Source of the DNA: Chytriomyces cf. hyalinus JEL632
Lineage: Eukaryota > Chytridiomycota > Chytridiomycetes > Chytridiales > Chytriomycetaceae
Assembly (NCBI GenBank): GCA_025435555.1
Contig: JAIWWG010000124.1
Span: forward strand, 1 to 64,000
DNA: 64,000 nucleotides
Direction of reading: 5' to 3'
In this document: positions 47,289-58,558 of the stretch, piece after piece
Layout: each line of letters opens with the position of its first letter
Numbering within the stretch: position 1 is the stretch's first letter
Translations under genes and position numbers: made by a program
The notes under the pieces: model-generated
What the model was told of the DNA's origin: nothing
Database searches by the model: none
What the model saw: the letters and a program-made list of their open reading frames with translations, nothing else

Positions 47289-50200
47289 TCATTCCCGGCT
47301 CTTCATTTCAATCTCTTCTCCGTCATCTTCTTCTCTCTGAGACTGCTTTCGCGTTGTCTTTTTACGAGATTCCTTTCGTCTTGCTCCCTCGCCTTCGTCG
47401 CCCTTGTCGAAATCCATGAAATCAGGCAGGGCAATGCCATTCTTGGCAAGCTCTCCCTTCACTTGTCCGACCACTTCTTTTGTGGCGGCTGACGCTACTT
47501 TCAGAGCAGGGCCAATCATTCCATACTGCCACATCACGTAGAGACCTGAGTAACAGTTGGAGGAGTGATCAGGCAAATCCGATTAAAGGCTGCGACGAAA
47601 GAAAAAAAATACACACCTCCCAAAAGAATCGCCAAGCTGGTGAAATAGATTGGGTTGAACAAAACGAGCATAAACTCATTCCAACCAAGCATGATCGTGA
47701 GACCAATGAACCATGGGGGAATCTTGGCCGTCGTAATGACCATCGAGCGCTTTGCTTCGACAAACATGTTTCCGGCATCCTTTTTGAAACGGTCGCGGAT
47801 GACTTGGAGACGCTGCGATGTGATAATGACAACGCATGCTGGATCAAAGCGCTGGATCATGCGAAGCAAATAGTTGTTTTAACCAAGCGAGAGCCTTCTA
47901 AATGATAGAATACACACCTGGTCCTCAATAATGTAATCGCCAATCATTTTCAAAGGCACGTCCATTTTGGCATAGATATTCAGTGACTTGTCCGCGTCGT
48001 CAGTGGCAACTTGGAAAAATGTGTCAATGGGATCATCCAGACTCCAAAGTCTTGGGACTCCATTTTCGTCGTATCGGAAGCGCGCTTCGAAAATAGCCTG
48101 AGAGAATGATATCAGTCAGAAAATTGAACGGAAATGATGGCGAACTCTATGGGTAGAAACTCACTTTCATGCGCCCAAGCATCAGATCATCCGTTGTCTC
48201 CTTATTCAGAGTCTCAAGGAGGCCTGTCCAAGTTTGCCATCTAATGGTGGCCTTGTATCCATCGATTTCATCACCGGTAGATTCAAATCCTGGTTTGAAC
48301 ATACATGAGACAGGCCCAAAACATCGGGATTAAACATCAAAGAAATCCCAACCTTGACCACGCTTCTGCACTTGCAAAACACCAAAATCTACCGCCTCCC
48401 CGAACGAATTCAGAATCCCAACCCACATGGAAGAACCGCCTTCGTTCAATTTTCCAATCACGGCGTCCTTCATCCCACCCACAACAAGTTTCTCCACGCT
48501 GGTCATCATCTTCTCAACCTCTTCCTTTCGCTTCACCCCTGCAACCCGTTCAACTTCCGAAATGAAATGCGCGTGCTGCACCTCAGGGCTCCAATCTTCC
48601 GCATCCTGCAACTTGGCGGCACTAGCACCTTCGCGGAACATGGCCTCCGATTTCGCAAGCGCTTCAGCCAAATGTTTGGCAAACTGGGAGTTTCCAGATT
48701 CCGTGTCGGCGGCGATACCAGCGGCGAGTGAAGATGTAAACGTTTCGAGACTTCGTTTTGAAATGTTGGTGAGCTGCTGTGTGTACAGTGTGAGCAGATT
48801 TGTGGACATTTTTTTGCGGAATTCCGAGCGTTTGCGCTGGTACACTTGTTCTTGGTATCGGGAACCGGCAACGTCAAACTTTTCTGTGAAAAGTCAAAAC
48901 CGAAGAGTTACATGGGCTCATGATGAGAATGGAGGAATCAAACGACGCGATAACATGAACAAAAACAAGAGAACAAGAAGATAAAAAGAAAAAGATGAAA
49001 TTACCAAGACAAGAATCGACAATTCCATTCACAATGTTTCCAAAATCTTCAACAACTTTTCCCGCTTCAATTCCTTTCAAAGCTTTAACCCCATTCACAA
49101 ACAGCGTGTCAAAGACTTCCTTCGCAATCTCTTCACAACGATGCTCAGCAAGCAATTGCGTCTGGGTGGGCAAATCCAAATCTTTGCTAGAAGAAATCCG
49201 GTCCCAAACACCATTCGCAAACGAAGCAAATCCGTCCGCAGGAACTCGCTTATGCAAGATGGGCTGGAAGGCATATTCTGGGTCTGATGGGTTACTGAAT
49301 TTGTGGCGCAGAAGCGTGACTGCGCTCTCAAAGCTGTCTCGGGCAAAAATCTTGTGCGGCAGGCCAGTGAAGGCAAACGTGAAAAACTCGTCGATGGAGC
49401 AGTTCTCTTTGCCTGCAGGTTTGGACAGCGTAGACCAAATTTTTGAAAGGTATCCAGTGAGAGTGTCGGCAAGTTTGGTCAAAGGGGTTTGGCTTGTGAA
49501 ATCGCGGATGACAAAGTGAAGACAAGTTTTGGGGCTCCTGAGTAAGGGAATGACGTAAAGTAAAAGTGAATCAGTATGTCGCGCATGGGGTAGTTGATAA
49601 AAGTTACACGTGGAGAGACATGTCCATGGGTCAGGGGATAAATTGGTGGCAAAAATAATTACCCCGCCCGTTGGAACAACTGCAAGTTGACATCGAGGAC
49701 AGTTTTAAGAAGACCAAGATTTGCACCATTGTACAGCCCGACGTTGTTTTCGTAGATATTTACAATAACGACCTCTGCGATTGCCAAGGCGAATAAGGCC
49801 GACTTGCGTTCAAAGTCCTGATCTTCAAATCGCTCGCCACCGTCAGTGCCTTCAACATCAAGCACAAGCGTGTTTGAGCCGTCTGCCTTCGAGACCCAGA
49901 TACCTGTTCAACACGGAATAGAGTGCGGATGAGGGGTGGGTAAATTGCAAGGAGCAGTGTGGTGCGCACCCTTTGTTGTCTGCTGTCTTCCAGTGGACTC
50001 GTTCATCACATCAAAGTTGGTTCCAAAGAGCCTGTTTAGTAGCGTACTTTTTCCGGTGGACTGCGACCCGAACACGGCCACAACGTTGTAGCCAAAGCCG
50101 GATTCGCTAAGACCCCAGTGCCGCTTCATGTATTCGGACACGATAGGTCTGAATGAATGCAGCTGCGTTAATGGACATGCATACAGCAACAAACGCGAGG

Positions 50201-50388
50201 GGATGAGTTGATCGGGTTGAATATTTAAGTGCTCACGAGTATTGCTTTTGGTCATTGATTATCTGAAGTCGCTGGTCCGTCTCGTCAAACTGCGAGAAGC
50301 GGAGAGAAAGTGCAGAGGTGTCGGGGACAGCATCCGGAGATGTGGTTGCTGTGGGCGAGGTTGCCGATGGCACTTCCCAGTCTGACAT
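47289..50388 (-). CDS. SEY1: Dynamin-like ER-fusion GTPase (Sey1/RHD3 family)
   Basis: Around ten exons from the ATG at 50388 ([12 protein letters not shown]) to the stop at 47289, roughly 830 residues. The GTPase domain has the P-loop [17 protein letters not shown], switch region [14 protein letters not shown]3 [18 protein letters not shown] and VIRDF as G4-like. A long helical middle part follows. Near the C-terminus is a membrane hairpin ([18 protein letters not shown] and [16 protein letters not shown]), then a basic/acidic tail ending EEIEMKSRE. The family fuses ER tubules. The order and motifs are complete. Exon borders other than the first and last were located approximately. The divergent neighbour is oligopeptidase B, 193 bp away. 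Confidence 0.94.
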
Positions 50389-50581
50389 GGCTGTTTATTT
50401 TATTTTATTGGTTGGTTTTAATAAATAACTCGCGTCATAATAATAAATAAAATGTGGATGCGACTTCTTCCCAAGCGACAACAACTTGTCGGGCGTCGGC
50501 AGCATCCGCACATCTGAATTTTATCCGATTTTTATCCCTGACGCAGGTCATCGAGCGGAACAACGCCTGCACTCTCCTACA

Positions 50582-53107
50582 ATGTTCCGCCATCCGTGCT
50601 TACGTATGCTCTCGCGACTCTCAGTGGCACAAGCTCGTAAATTGAAGCCAGTAAATAACATGCCCGAATCACAGCCACCCGCCCAACACGCCACTCTATC
50701 ACCAGCACCGCCTGCGGCAAAGAGGATCCCCACGCAACATGCGTATCCCCACGCCGTCTCCCACGATACCGACTACTATCACTGGATGAAGGACACTTCC
50801 AAGGACAGGCTCGCCAACAAACCCCTTGTTGGCATGCTCGAGGCCGAGAATGCTTACGCGAAGCAAGTTCATTTGACCCCGAACAGTCCGCTTACGGATG
50901 CCGTGTACACTGAGTTTCTTGCTCGCATTGAGGAGACGGACCAGGATGTTCCTCACTTCCGTGACCCATTTTGGTACTACACACGCACGGTGGAGGGACT
51001 GCAGTACCCCATCCACTGCAGAAAAAAGCAGACTATGGACGCTGACGAGGAAGTGTATCTCGATGCCAACTTGCTCACGCAGTTTGAATACATTGACATT
51101 GGCAGCTCCGTTGTCTCGCCGTCCCATGCGCTCCTCGCATACTCGCTGGACACTGAAGGTGACGAAATCTACACCATCAAATTCAAGAACCTGGAGACAG
51201 GTGAGGCCCTGGAAAATGTGATTGAGAACACGGACGGCTCCATTGTCTGGAACAAGGACAACACGGTCATTTTCTACTCTGTGCTTGATGCCCTGCACAG
51301 ACCGACCAAACTGTACCGCCACGTTGTTGGTACAACCCAGGCAGAAGACGTGCTGTGAGTGCAATGTTCCTCCCAAGCCCTTAATCACCAAAAAAAATTT
51401 AACGCGTGTTCGCAGAATGTATGAAAATGCGGATGAACAGTTCTGGATGTCGATTGGGAAGTCAGGCTCGGGTCGTTTCCTGATTGTCAGCCTCAACTCT
51501 AGTCTCACATCCGAAGTCCACTTCTTGGATCTCGAAAACGAATCTTCAACCCTCACCTGTTTCAGCCCCCGCGAATTTCGCCATCGCTATGAAATTGAGC
51601 ATCAAGGAGATCACTTTTACATCCTCACAGACGGTGGCGGCCAGTTCCTGAACAAGAAGCTGCAGCGTGTGGGTATTGAATCCACCGAACGCCGGTTGTG
51701 GCAAGACGTGCTTCCATACAATCCATTCAAAGAACTTTGCGACATGACTGCATTTGAAAAATTCATTGTGGTTGAAGAACGTGCTGAGGGACTGTTGCGC
51801 TTGAGGATTTTGGACCCGAAAGCGCCCGAGGACTCTTACTTGCTGCCGTTTGAGGACGCCATTTTTCATGCCGAGACTTGCTCTTCGCGTGTGCAGAATT
51901 ATGCGGACGATAAGTTTAGGTTCTTGTACACAAATCAATTGACTCCTACAAAGACGATGGAATACAACGTGTCCACCAAATCTTCGCTGCTGCTCAAGCA
52001 GAAGCCAAGTATGAAAATAACTTCGGCCTCTTCTTGTTATGTCAATTGTATCTCTTTAACACTCCGATTTCAAAGTTCCAGGAGGCTTTGACCCCAGCCC
52101 ATACACTTTGAAACGTATTCAAGTCCCCATCCCTGCGGAAACTCAAGTCAAGGCCCCATTTGATACTCCGGTTGCAACCGAAATCCCAGTCACACTTTTG
52201 TACAGGACGGATTTGCTCAATCCGGACGGAAAGAACAAGCTGTACCTTTACGGATACGGGTCATACGGCGTTTGCTTGGATCCTGCCTTCTCATCGAATA
52301 TTTTTAGTTATGTGGATCGTGGGATTGTGGTGGCGTATGCGCAGTGAGTCCTTCTAAACTTGAGAAATTTTGTGTTTTTTAAGTTTCAATGTGAACATAG
52401 CATTCGTGGAGGCGGTGAACTTGGGCGCGGGTGGTATGAAACCGGAAAGTTTTTGCACAAGAAAAACACGTTCACCGACTTTGTCGCATGTGCCGAGCAC
52501 CTCGTTTCGCAAAAAATTACCCGACACGAACTTATGGCGATCGAGGGAGCTTCTGCCGGAGGACTTCTCATGGGTTCGTGATCCCCCCTCTTTTTTTTTT
52601 CACTTTTTGGGAATATCTCAAACTGATTTCAACATTTGTTTGACAGGCGCTGTTCTAAACCTCAAACCAGACATTGCACACTGCGCCATTGCCGGAGTGC
52701 CATTCGTAGATGTCATCAACACCATGATGGATCCTTCCATCCCACTCACAGTCAATGAATACGAAGAATGGGGCAATCCAAATGAAAAGGAATACTTTGA
52801 CTACATGTTATCGTACTCGCCATACGATAATGTCCGTGAAGGCGTTCTTTACCCAAACCTGTTTGTCAAGGCCGGTCTCAACGATCCACGTGTACAATAC
52901 TGGGAACCTGCAAAGTGGGTTGCCAAATTGAGGGCGCTTGGGACGCAAGGGTCTAATGGAGAGCGTGTAATGATTTTGGATTGTAAGATGGGGAGTGGAC
53001 ATTTTGGAGCAAGTGGGCGGTATGGTTATTTGAAAGAGAAGGCGGGTGAATATGCGTTTGTGATTTGGCAACTTGAAGAGGCTGTGAAGAAGGTGAATTC
53101 GCAGTGA
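50582..53107 (+). CDS. Oligopeptidase B-like serine peptidase (S9A)
   Basis: Five exons (50582-51354, 51416-52008, 52082-52343, 52401-52573, 52647-53107) join to 753 residues. From the first ATG the N-terminus (MFRHPCLRMLSRLSVAQARK) is basic and lacks acid residues, so a mitochondrial presequence is possible; starting at the later Met (50660) would remove it. A beta-propeller segment is followed by the S9 hydrolase domain: LYLYGYGSYGVCLDP, AHIRGGGELGRGWYE, the Ser in EGASAGGLLMG, Asp in KAGLNDPRVQYWEP and His in MGSGHFGASGRYGY. The RGGGE-GR-WYE and DPRV-YWEP blocks are oligopeptidase B hallmarks. It cleaves after basic residues in small peptides. Confidence 0.92.
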
Positions 53108-53237
53108 GTGAGGGATTGGGGGTTTTGGGGTTTGCGCGGTTTAATTTTTTTGTTGAAGCGACAGTCGTAAATACCAACTCGACAACGACAGATCTTGATT
53201 CAAAGAATAATTACAAAACAGACGTCAATAGCTTGTG

Positions 53238-55377
53238 TCAGTCTCCTTTCGTGATCGAGTATCGCGCAGCCGAAGCCGCGCGCCTCGCGTACTTCATCAG
53301 CAGATACACCACCCCGACCACAGCAATCAGTCCCAGAGCTGGATGCCCGTTAAGCCACTTCTGGAAGGAGCACCAGGGTGAACAACAAAAGAAACTAATC
53401 AACGGTACAAAATCAAACTCACTCTCATTTTTCTGACAAATCTCCGCAGTGTCCGAAAACGCGTGGTACTCAAGACAGGTTTGGCGATAAGACGACCGCT
53501 GATAACATTCTCAACATGATCCAAGACACTGCTGACACCCACAAATTTCATTCGATCTGTTGAAGACAGCACAGTGTCATAAAACACCTCCCGCTTCGTA
53601 TCAACGACCACCAGCTGCGGTGTATCTACAGATCCAGGCACAACTCCAAAATGCTTAAAGAGATAGCCCCGCCTGTCATCAGCATCAATCCATGCAAACC
53701 GAATCGGTTGGTTTTGAATGAATGCAGGATCTTCCACCGCCACCGACCCAATTACTTTTGCTGCCACAAGTTTCCTCTCCATCCACCGCCGAGCCGCCGC
53801 GCGCAGCAAATCTGTGACAGACTGCTCATCCGCCATCCGCCGCAAGTCCAATCTCTGCAGCAATGCCAGAACAACCAAGTTTTCTCCATTCATGATTTGA
53901 TGTGCGTTGAGTTCAGTTAAATGATACAGCACGGGTTGCGCATGTCGCTGGATCCATTCCAACAAAGTTGCTTGTGATTGAAGAGTTGTGGAGAGGAGAA
54001 TGGTTGATTCGTATCTGCGTGTTTCGCGATCGTAAGGTTCACCGTGAGTGACAAGAAGTTGCGGTGTGATGGAGGATGGAGGTAATCCGGGAAACATAGT
54101 TTGCGCAGATTCTTCGGGACATATCTTTAGAGGTTCGTTGGCTTTTGCAAAAGTTTGGACAATGGGTGCCAGGGATTCGATATCGACAAGGTGGTCAGGA
54201 TTGTAAATGAGAAAAAAATGGACGCCGGAGTCAGTAGCAAGGGTGGATTCGAGCTGAAAAAGCGTGATTGCGGTGAAGGTATCTGCAGGTTTGATGGAAG
54301 TTGCAAATGCCGAGATGGCTTCCATAGTTCTCTGTCCTCGAAATATTTGCTGCGTGATACCATCAGCAGCAACATGCACAACAGTAGGATACGCATGAAT
54401 CGAAAAGCGATTACACAGCCGCGTTTCTTTGGAACAATCAACGTCACCCGCGTTTAGTTTTCGCTGTAAGTTGTTTGCAATGTTGGTCCAGGTGGGTGCG
54501 AAGGAGATGCAGTGGCCACAGTGCGGGGAATAAAATTTAATAAGCCAGGGAGATGATTTTGTTTTCGCGTCAAATGTGGTCCAAGTGAGTGCCACGCTTT
54601 GGCCAAGCGGGTTTGTGATTTCTGGGTCTGGCGTGGACAGGTACTCTGCGAGTTGAGACAGTTGTTGGACGACACTGGTGCTTTGGTTTAGGAGAGAGTC
54701 AAAGTGGGTTTGGATAAACTGTTTGATGATTGTGGGTTCGTTGACGCCGGTGCTGTGTTCGCGCAGAAATGATCCTTGGTGGTAACTGTGACAGCAGCAC
54801 TCAACATCAAACAAGTGTTCTTGATTACTTGCCCAAGAAAATACTTAACAGTCGCAGTGAAGGGAATGCGTTAATTTGCGGGACTCTTGATCTACAAAGC
54901 GCGATTTCGTCTGTGCACTCAATCTTTTGACTCACGTCAGCGTTGACGACAAACAAGAAAAACGAACGCAGCATTCACCTTGGCCAAGTGGAAATTTCGC
55001 GTTTCATACTCTTGCTTTGTTTCGGTGTACAGGTTCAGGAACTTTGGAGTGAGCCTGGCATGCGGCGACGGTTTGATAAAGAGTCCCAGGAAGATAGGAT
55101 CTTACATTTGACAGTGGGTGCAAGTGGATGATCCAAAAAATATCAACCAGTCTCCTCCATGGTTTAGTTTCTGTTCGGCAAAGTCTGACGCGTGGAGGTG
55201 TGGAATCAGCTTGTCAGCGTCTGCAGCCATCTGTGCCAAGGCCATGGGGTTCGATGCCCCCATGCTGGCGATTACTGCTCTCTCTGCGGGTATAGGCGGT
55301 GGTGGGGCCACAACTGCGACAGCGAGGAGGATACAGGAAAAGAGTATCATTTTTGTGACAATTTTTTTGACAAACAA
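53238..55377 (-). CDS. ER membrane protein with two thioredoxin domains (Eps1/PDI-like)
   Basis: Five exons (55106-55377, 54979-55054, 54850-54923, 53423-54785, 53238-53360) give 635 residues. A signal peptide (MILFSCILLAVAVVAPP after an extra 10 residues) precedes a first thioredoxin domain with WLIFFGSSTCTHCQM and IECTDEIALCRSR...INAFPSLRL. A second follows with WLIKFYSPHCGHCISFAP and VDCSKETRLCNRF-IHAYPTVV. Two further thioredoxin-fold-like parts without CxxC lead to a C-terminal membrane helix (LGLIAVVGVVYLLM) and a short basic tail. The build matches membrane-anchored PDIs such as yeast Eps1. It probably forms or isomerises disulfides in the ER lumen. Confidence 0.85.
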
Positions 55378-55399
55378 ACCAAGTCAGTCGTGTTGATAG

Positions 55400-57491
55400 T
55401 TATGTGGACTCCTCATTCTCCGTATCAAGATGCGATGGAAATAAAACTCGAATCTTTTCCTTCAATTCCACTTCAAATTCCTTCACTTCTGCTTGTGCCA
55501 AGCATTCCAGTTTCAGATTCCTGACTCGCTCGGCACGTTCGAGTGCAGCCTGGCGTGTGAGTCTGCGTCTCCCTCCTTCAGAATCGCCCGAAGTGTCCAT
55601 TGCCAGTACAATTGCAATTTCATCCATGACACTGGCGTGGGTCGAACCAGTGCCGCGAAGCTCAAAGGGATGCTGGTACAGTTGATGGTCGTCGTTGTTG
55701 TTCAAGGGTGCCTCCACAATGTACATGATTTGGTGCATTACATCAGACGCATCCACATCGCAAACATGCTCGATCCAAGCCTCAACGTCCTTTACAAATG
55801 CCTGCTCAGCCACCAGTGCTTGTAACTCCATCTCCCAGCACGCAGTCCATTCCTGCTTTGTTGCTTGAATCCAATCATGCACGCGCCGCGCCTCTTTTTC
55901 AAAACGCGCAATGCCAAGCGCAACAGCTCGTGCGTCGCTCTTGACGCTCTCTTTGTTTGTGTGACTCGCGCGTTCAAAGTCGCTGCGAGTCTGCTGCGCC
56001 AACTCTGCAAATGCGTCCAACCGCATGCTCAGCCGCTCGTGCACACACACGAGTCGCTGTTTCTGCGCGTTCACGTGTGCCCGCATCCCGCCCATCTCCA
56101 TCTCTCGGGCTCCCATATGCTTTTCGTGCACCTGTCGCACGCTGTCTGTAAACAGTGCACGCATGGTCCCGAGCGTGTTTCGAACTTGATTTTCAAGCCG
56201 CGTTTTCATTCGCGAAACTTGTCCAACTTCAAACAACAACAACTCCGCCATTTGATGTTTGTTGTTGTTGTTGGTGCATATTTCCTTCTTGGCTTCTTGT
56301 TTCTCGTTATCCGTATCTTCAACTTGGTCATCTTCCTTTTCGGTCTCCATAGCTTGAATACTTGGTATGTTTGCTGCTCGTTCCGGCTGGATTTGTTCGA
56401 ACGAAGCACCAATCCCATCAAACAATCCGAAACTGGCTGCAATTTCGTCAGACAAGCTGCCTCCAAGTTCCCAATTGAACGAGCTGCTGATGGCCGTCAA
56501 AAAGTCTTCTTTTGCCGCAACTGTGTCTTCGTTCAAAGACTGATTCGTTCTACTGTCGCTGGATCTATTCACAGTAGACAAGAACTGCGATACAGCGGGG
56601 TCCTCCGTCTGTGTCATGATATTTACCGACAGAGCCGAGATTCCAACAGGTTGGAGTGGTTCCAATGCGAGATTATCCAGAATTCTGCACAGTGCATCAG
56701 CCTCCCCGGCCAATTGCGCTGCAAGAGATGGATACGAGTCGTTTCGCTTGTAGTTTTTCGCAGAGATTGTGTTTGCGCCAAAGAGGCGCGGCAGTACTTG
56801 ATTCAGTAGCGTTGCTTTCAATTGGTCCAGTGATTTGGAAGCATGAACCAAATCTGCATCTTCGGAATCTGCGACTGCCCAGTGTTAAAAAAAAACGACA
56901 ATGCACTGAGATTTGAAATAGCTCTTGCCTGAAGAATTTGTGACTGCATCTGAAAGTCCACTGTTCATGTCCTCACAAAGCGTCAAGCTTGACACCCGGT
57001 GCGGTAACCGTCCCCGCGACATTCCAACCTTGTCTTTACTAGTCAATCCTTGAATTTCTTTGACCTCCAATGCTGTGGTTTGCTGCTGTAGTTGTTTGGG
57101 AAGATCGTCGCCGTGTTTCGCACAGCTGGATACTTCCGAAACAGCGCGCAAAATTCGACTCACAATTCGAGCCCACTTTGCATCGCGTTCGGCAATTGAA
57201 AAGGAAGCTGGTTTGGTATTCGTGTTTTCGTGCGCGAGATGATCCTGCACCTCCGCGTTCAGCTCTTCCAACGGTTGTGCAAGAACAGCAGGAAACGTTT
57301 CCTGTATCCTGCACGAAGATAGTACATGCGATTTAGATTTTGAAGAGTTAAATGAGTTAAATGAGACACTTTTACCCCGCCAAGAGCAACAGATCAGTCC
57401 ACGGTTCTGAAGACGCACTTGCTGAAAATGTGCCGAGCGCAAAGCTAGTGAGAAGCCGTTTACAAATTGCGCTGATGGCTTGGAGCTGCAT
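55400..57491 (-). CDS. Coiled-coil protein of unknown function, 656 aa
   Basis: Three exons (57376-57491, 56929-57308, 55400-56874) close in frame from MQLQAISAICKRLL. The second intron starts with GC (TCAG|GCAAGA) and ends CAG; with it the frame continues NSSVADSEDADLVHASK. Residues 1-170 are helical. The middle holds an acidic/Asn-rich linker. From about residue 360 a long helical stretch (LLFEVGQVSRMKTRLENQV...) suggests a coiled coil up to the C-terminus. The general plan (helical N-terminus, C-terminal coiled coil) is shared with polarity factors such as Bud6, but I see no diagnostic motif and make no assignment. Confidence 0.7.
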
Positions 57492-57601
57492 CGCTGTCTT
57501 TGTTTTGACCCAATTGCTGTTGTTCCTTTTTTTTTTTTTTTAGTGGCACTTTTTTGAATGCGAATTCGGGGGTTTGTGCGGGTTTGTTTGGAATTGTCAC
57601 C

Positions 57602-57626
57602 TTTTTTTTTTTTTTTTTTTTTTTTT
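57602..57626. repeat. Poly-T, 25 nt
   Basis: Homopolymer upstream of the coiled-coil gene; a shorter run lies at 57527-57541. Confidence 0.95.
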
Positions 57627-57836
57627 GATTCATACAAGACCATATTCGCGGCACTGCGTGCAGATGGGCTGCATTAAATGTATATATGAAAGACATACAT
57701 ATGCAATGCAAGCACTGCCGTGTGAATCAAACAGTTCTGTTTTTTTTATTCCAACACTTTCCAGCCCTTGCCACATAAAAACACATAAAAACACATGAAA
57801 TACACCAAAAACTATTGCAGGTGAAAGCGATGCGTT

Positions 57837-58443
57837 CTACGGATTCTTGATTGGCGCCTGTTTACGAAATACAATGTTGTTGTTTATCAAATCGAATCAA
57901 CAAAGAAACAAATTCACTCACCAACGATGGATACTCCTTCCGATGCTTCAAAAACACTGCGAAAAACACAAAAAAGGCACCTTGTGCAGATATCCAAATA
58001 ATCGCAATCAAAAACATGTTCAACTCTGTCAACGCGTTCCTCATCACACTCGGGTTCATGCATGCATACGTCACAAGCCCCACAACCAACGCCAAATGCA
58101 CTCCTGCAATCACCCATACCACTGCCGACCTGTTTTCCTGAATAAATCGAGGCAACACAATCACAGAAACTGGTTCTAGCGTAATGAGGGTCGCGTTTGT
58201 GGAGGTTGAGCTTTCTGTTGCTGTGGGGCTCTTCTCGAGCAAGCTAGTTGCATTCATGCTGCCTTCCCTTGCGATGCTCCATGGCGCCATGGTTTCGCTT
58301 GTTGGGGTTCCGTAGAATTCGTTGGATCCAAACGGGTCTTCGAGGTCTTCATCCGTGACGGGTGACATTTGGACGTGCATGATTGTTTGAGAAGTGCGTG
58401 TCTCGATGAAAGAGACACGGGGTACTACTGTTTTTGAGGTCAT
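57837..58443 (-). CDS. Small two-TM membrane protein, unknown function
   Basis: Two exons (57922-58443, 57837-57857; 64-nt intron) encode 180 residues; splicing replaces a read-through tail by APIKNP. The N-terminal ~110 residues are polar (MTSKTVVPRVSFIETRTSQ, DEDLEDPFGSNEFYGTP). Two membrane segments follow (VVWVIAGVHLALVVGLVTYA and LNMFLIAIIWISAQGAFFV) with a short basic end. The frame is open further upstream to 58668, but that part crosses the start of the divergent TRIM37 gene, so the ATG at 58443 is preferred. No family is recognised. Confidence 0.65.
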
Positions 58444-58558
58444 TTTTATGAGTGTGTTTGACAGCAATAATGACTGCTCAGCACTATATTTGGAACGCCT
58501 TGGTTTTGTTTTGTTGACGAGGCTGAAATATTTACATAAAAAAGTAAAAATATTTAAA

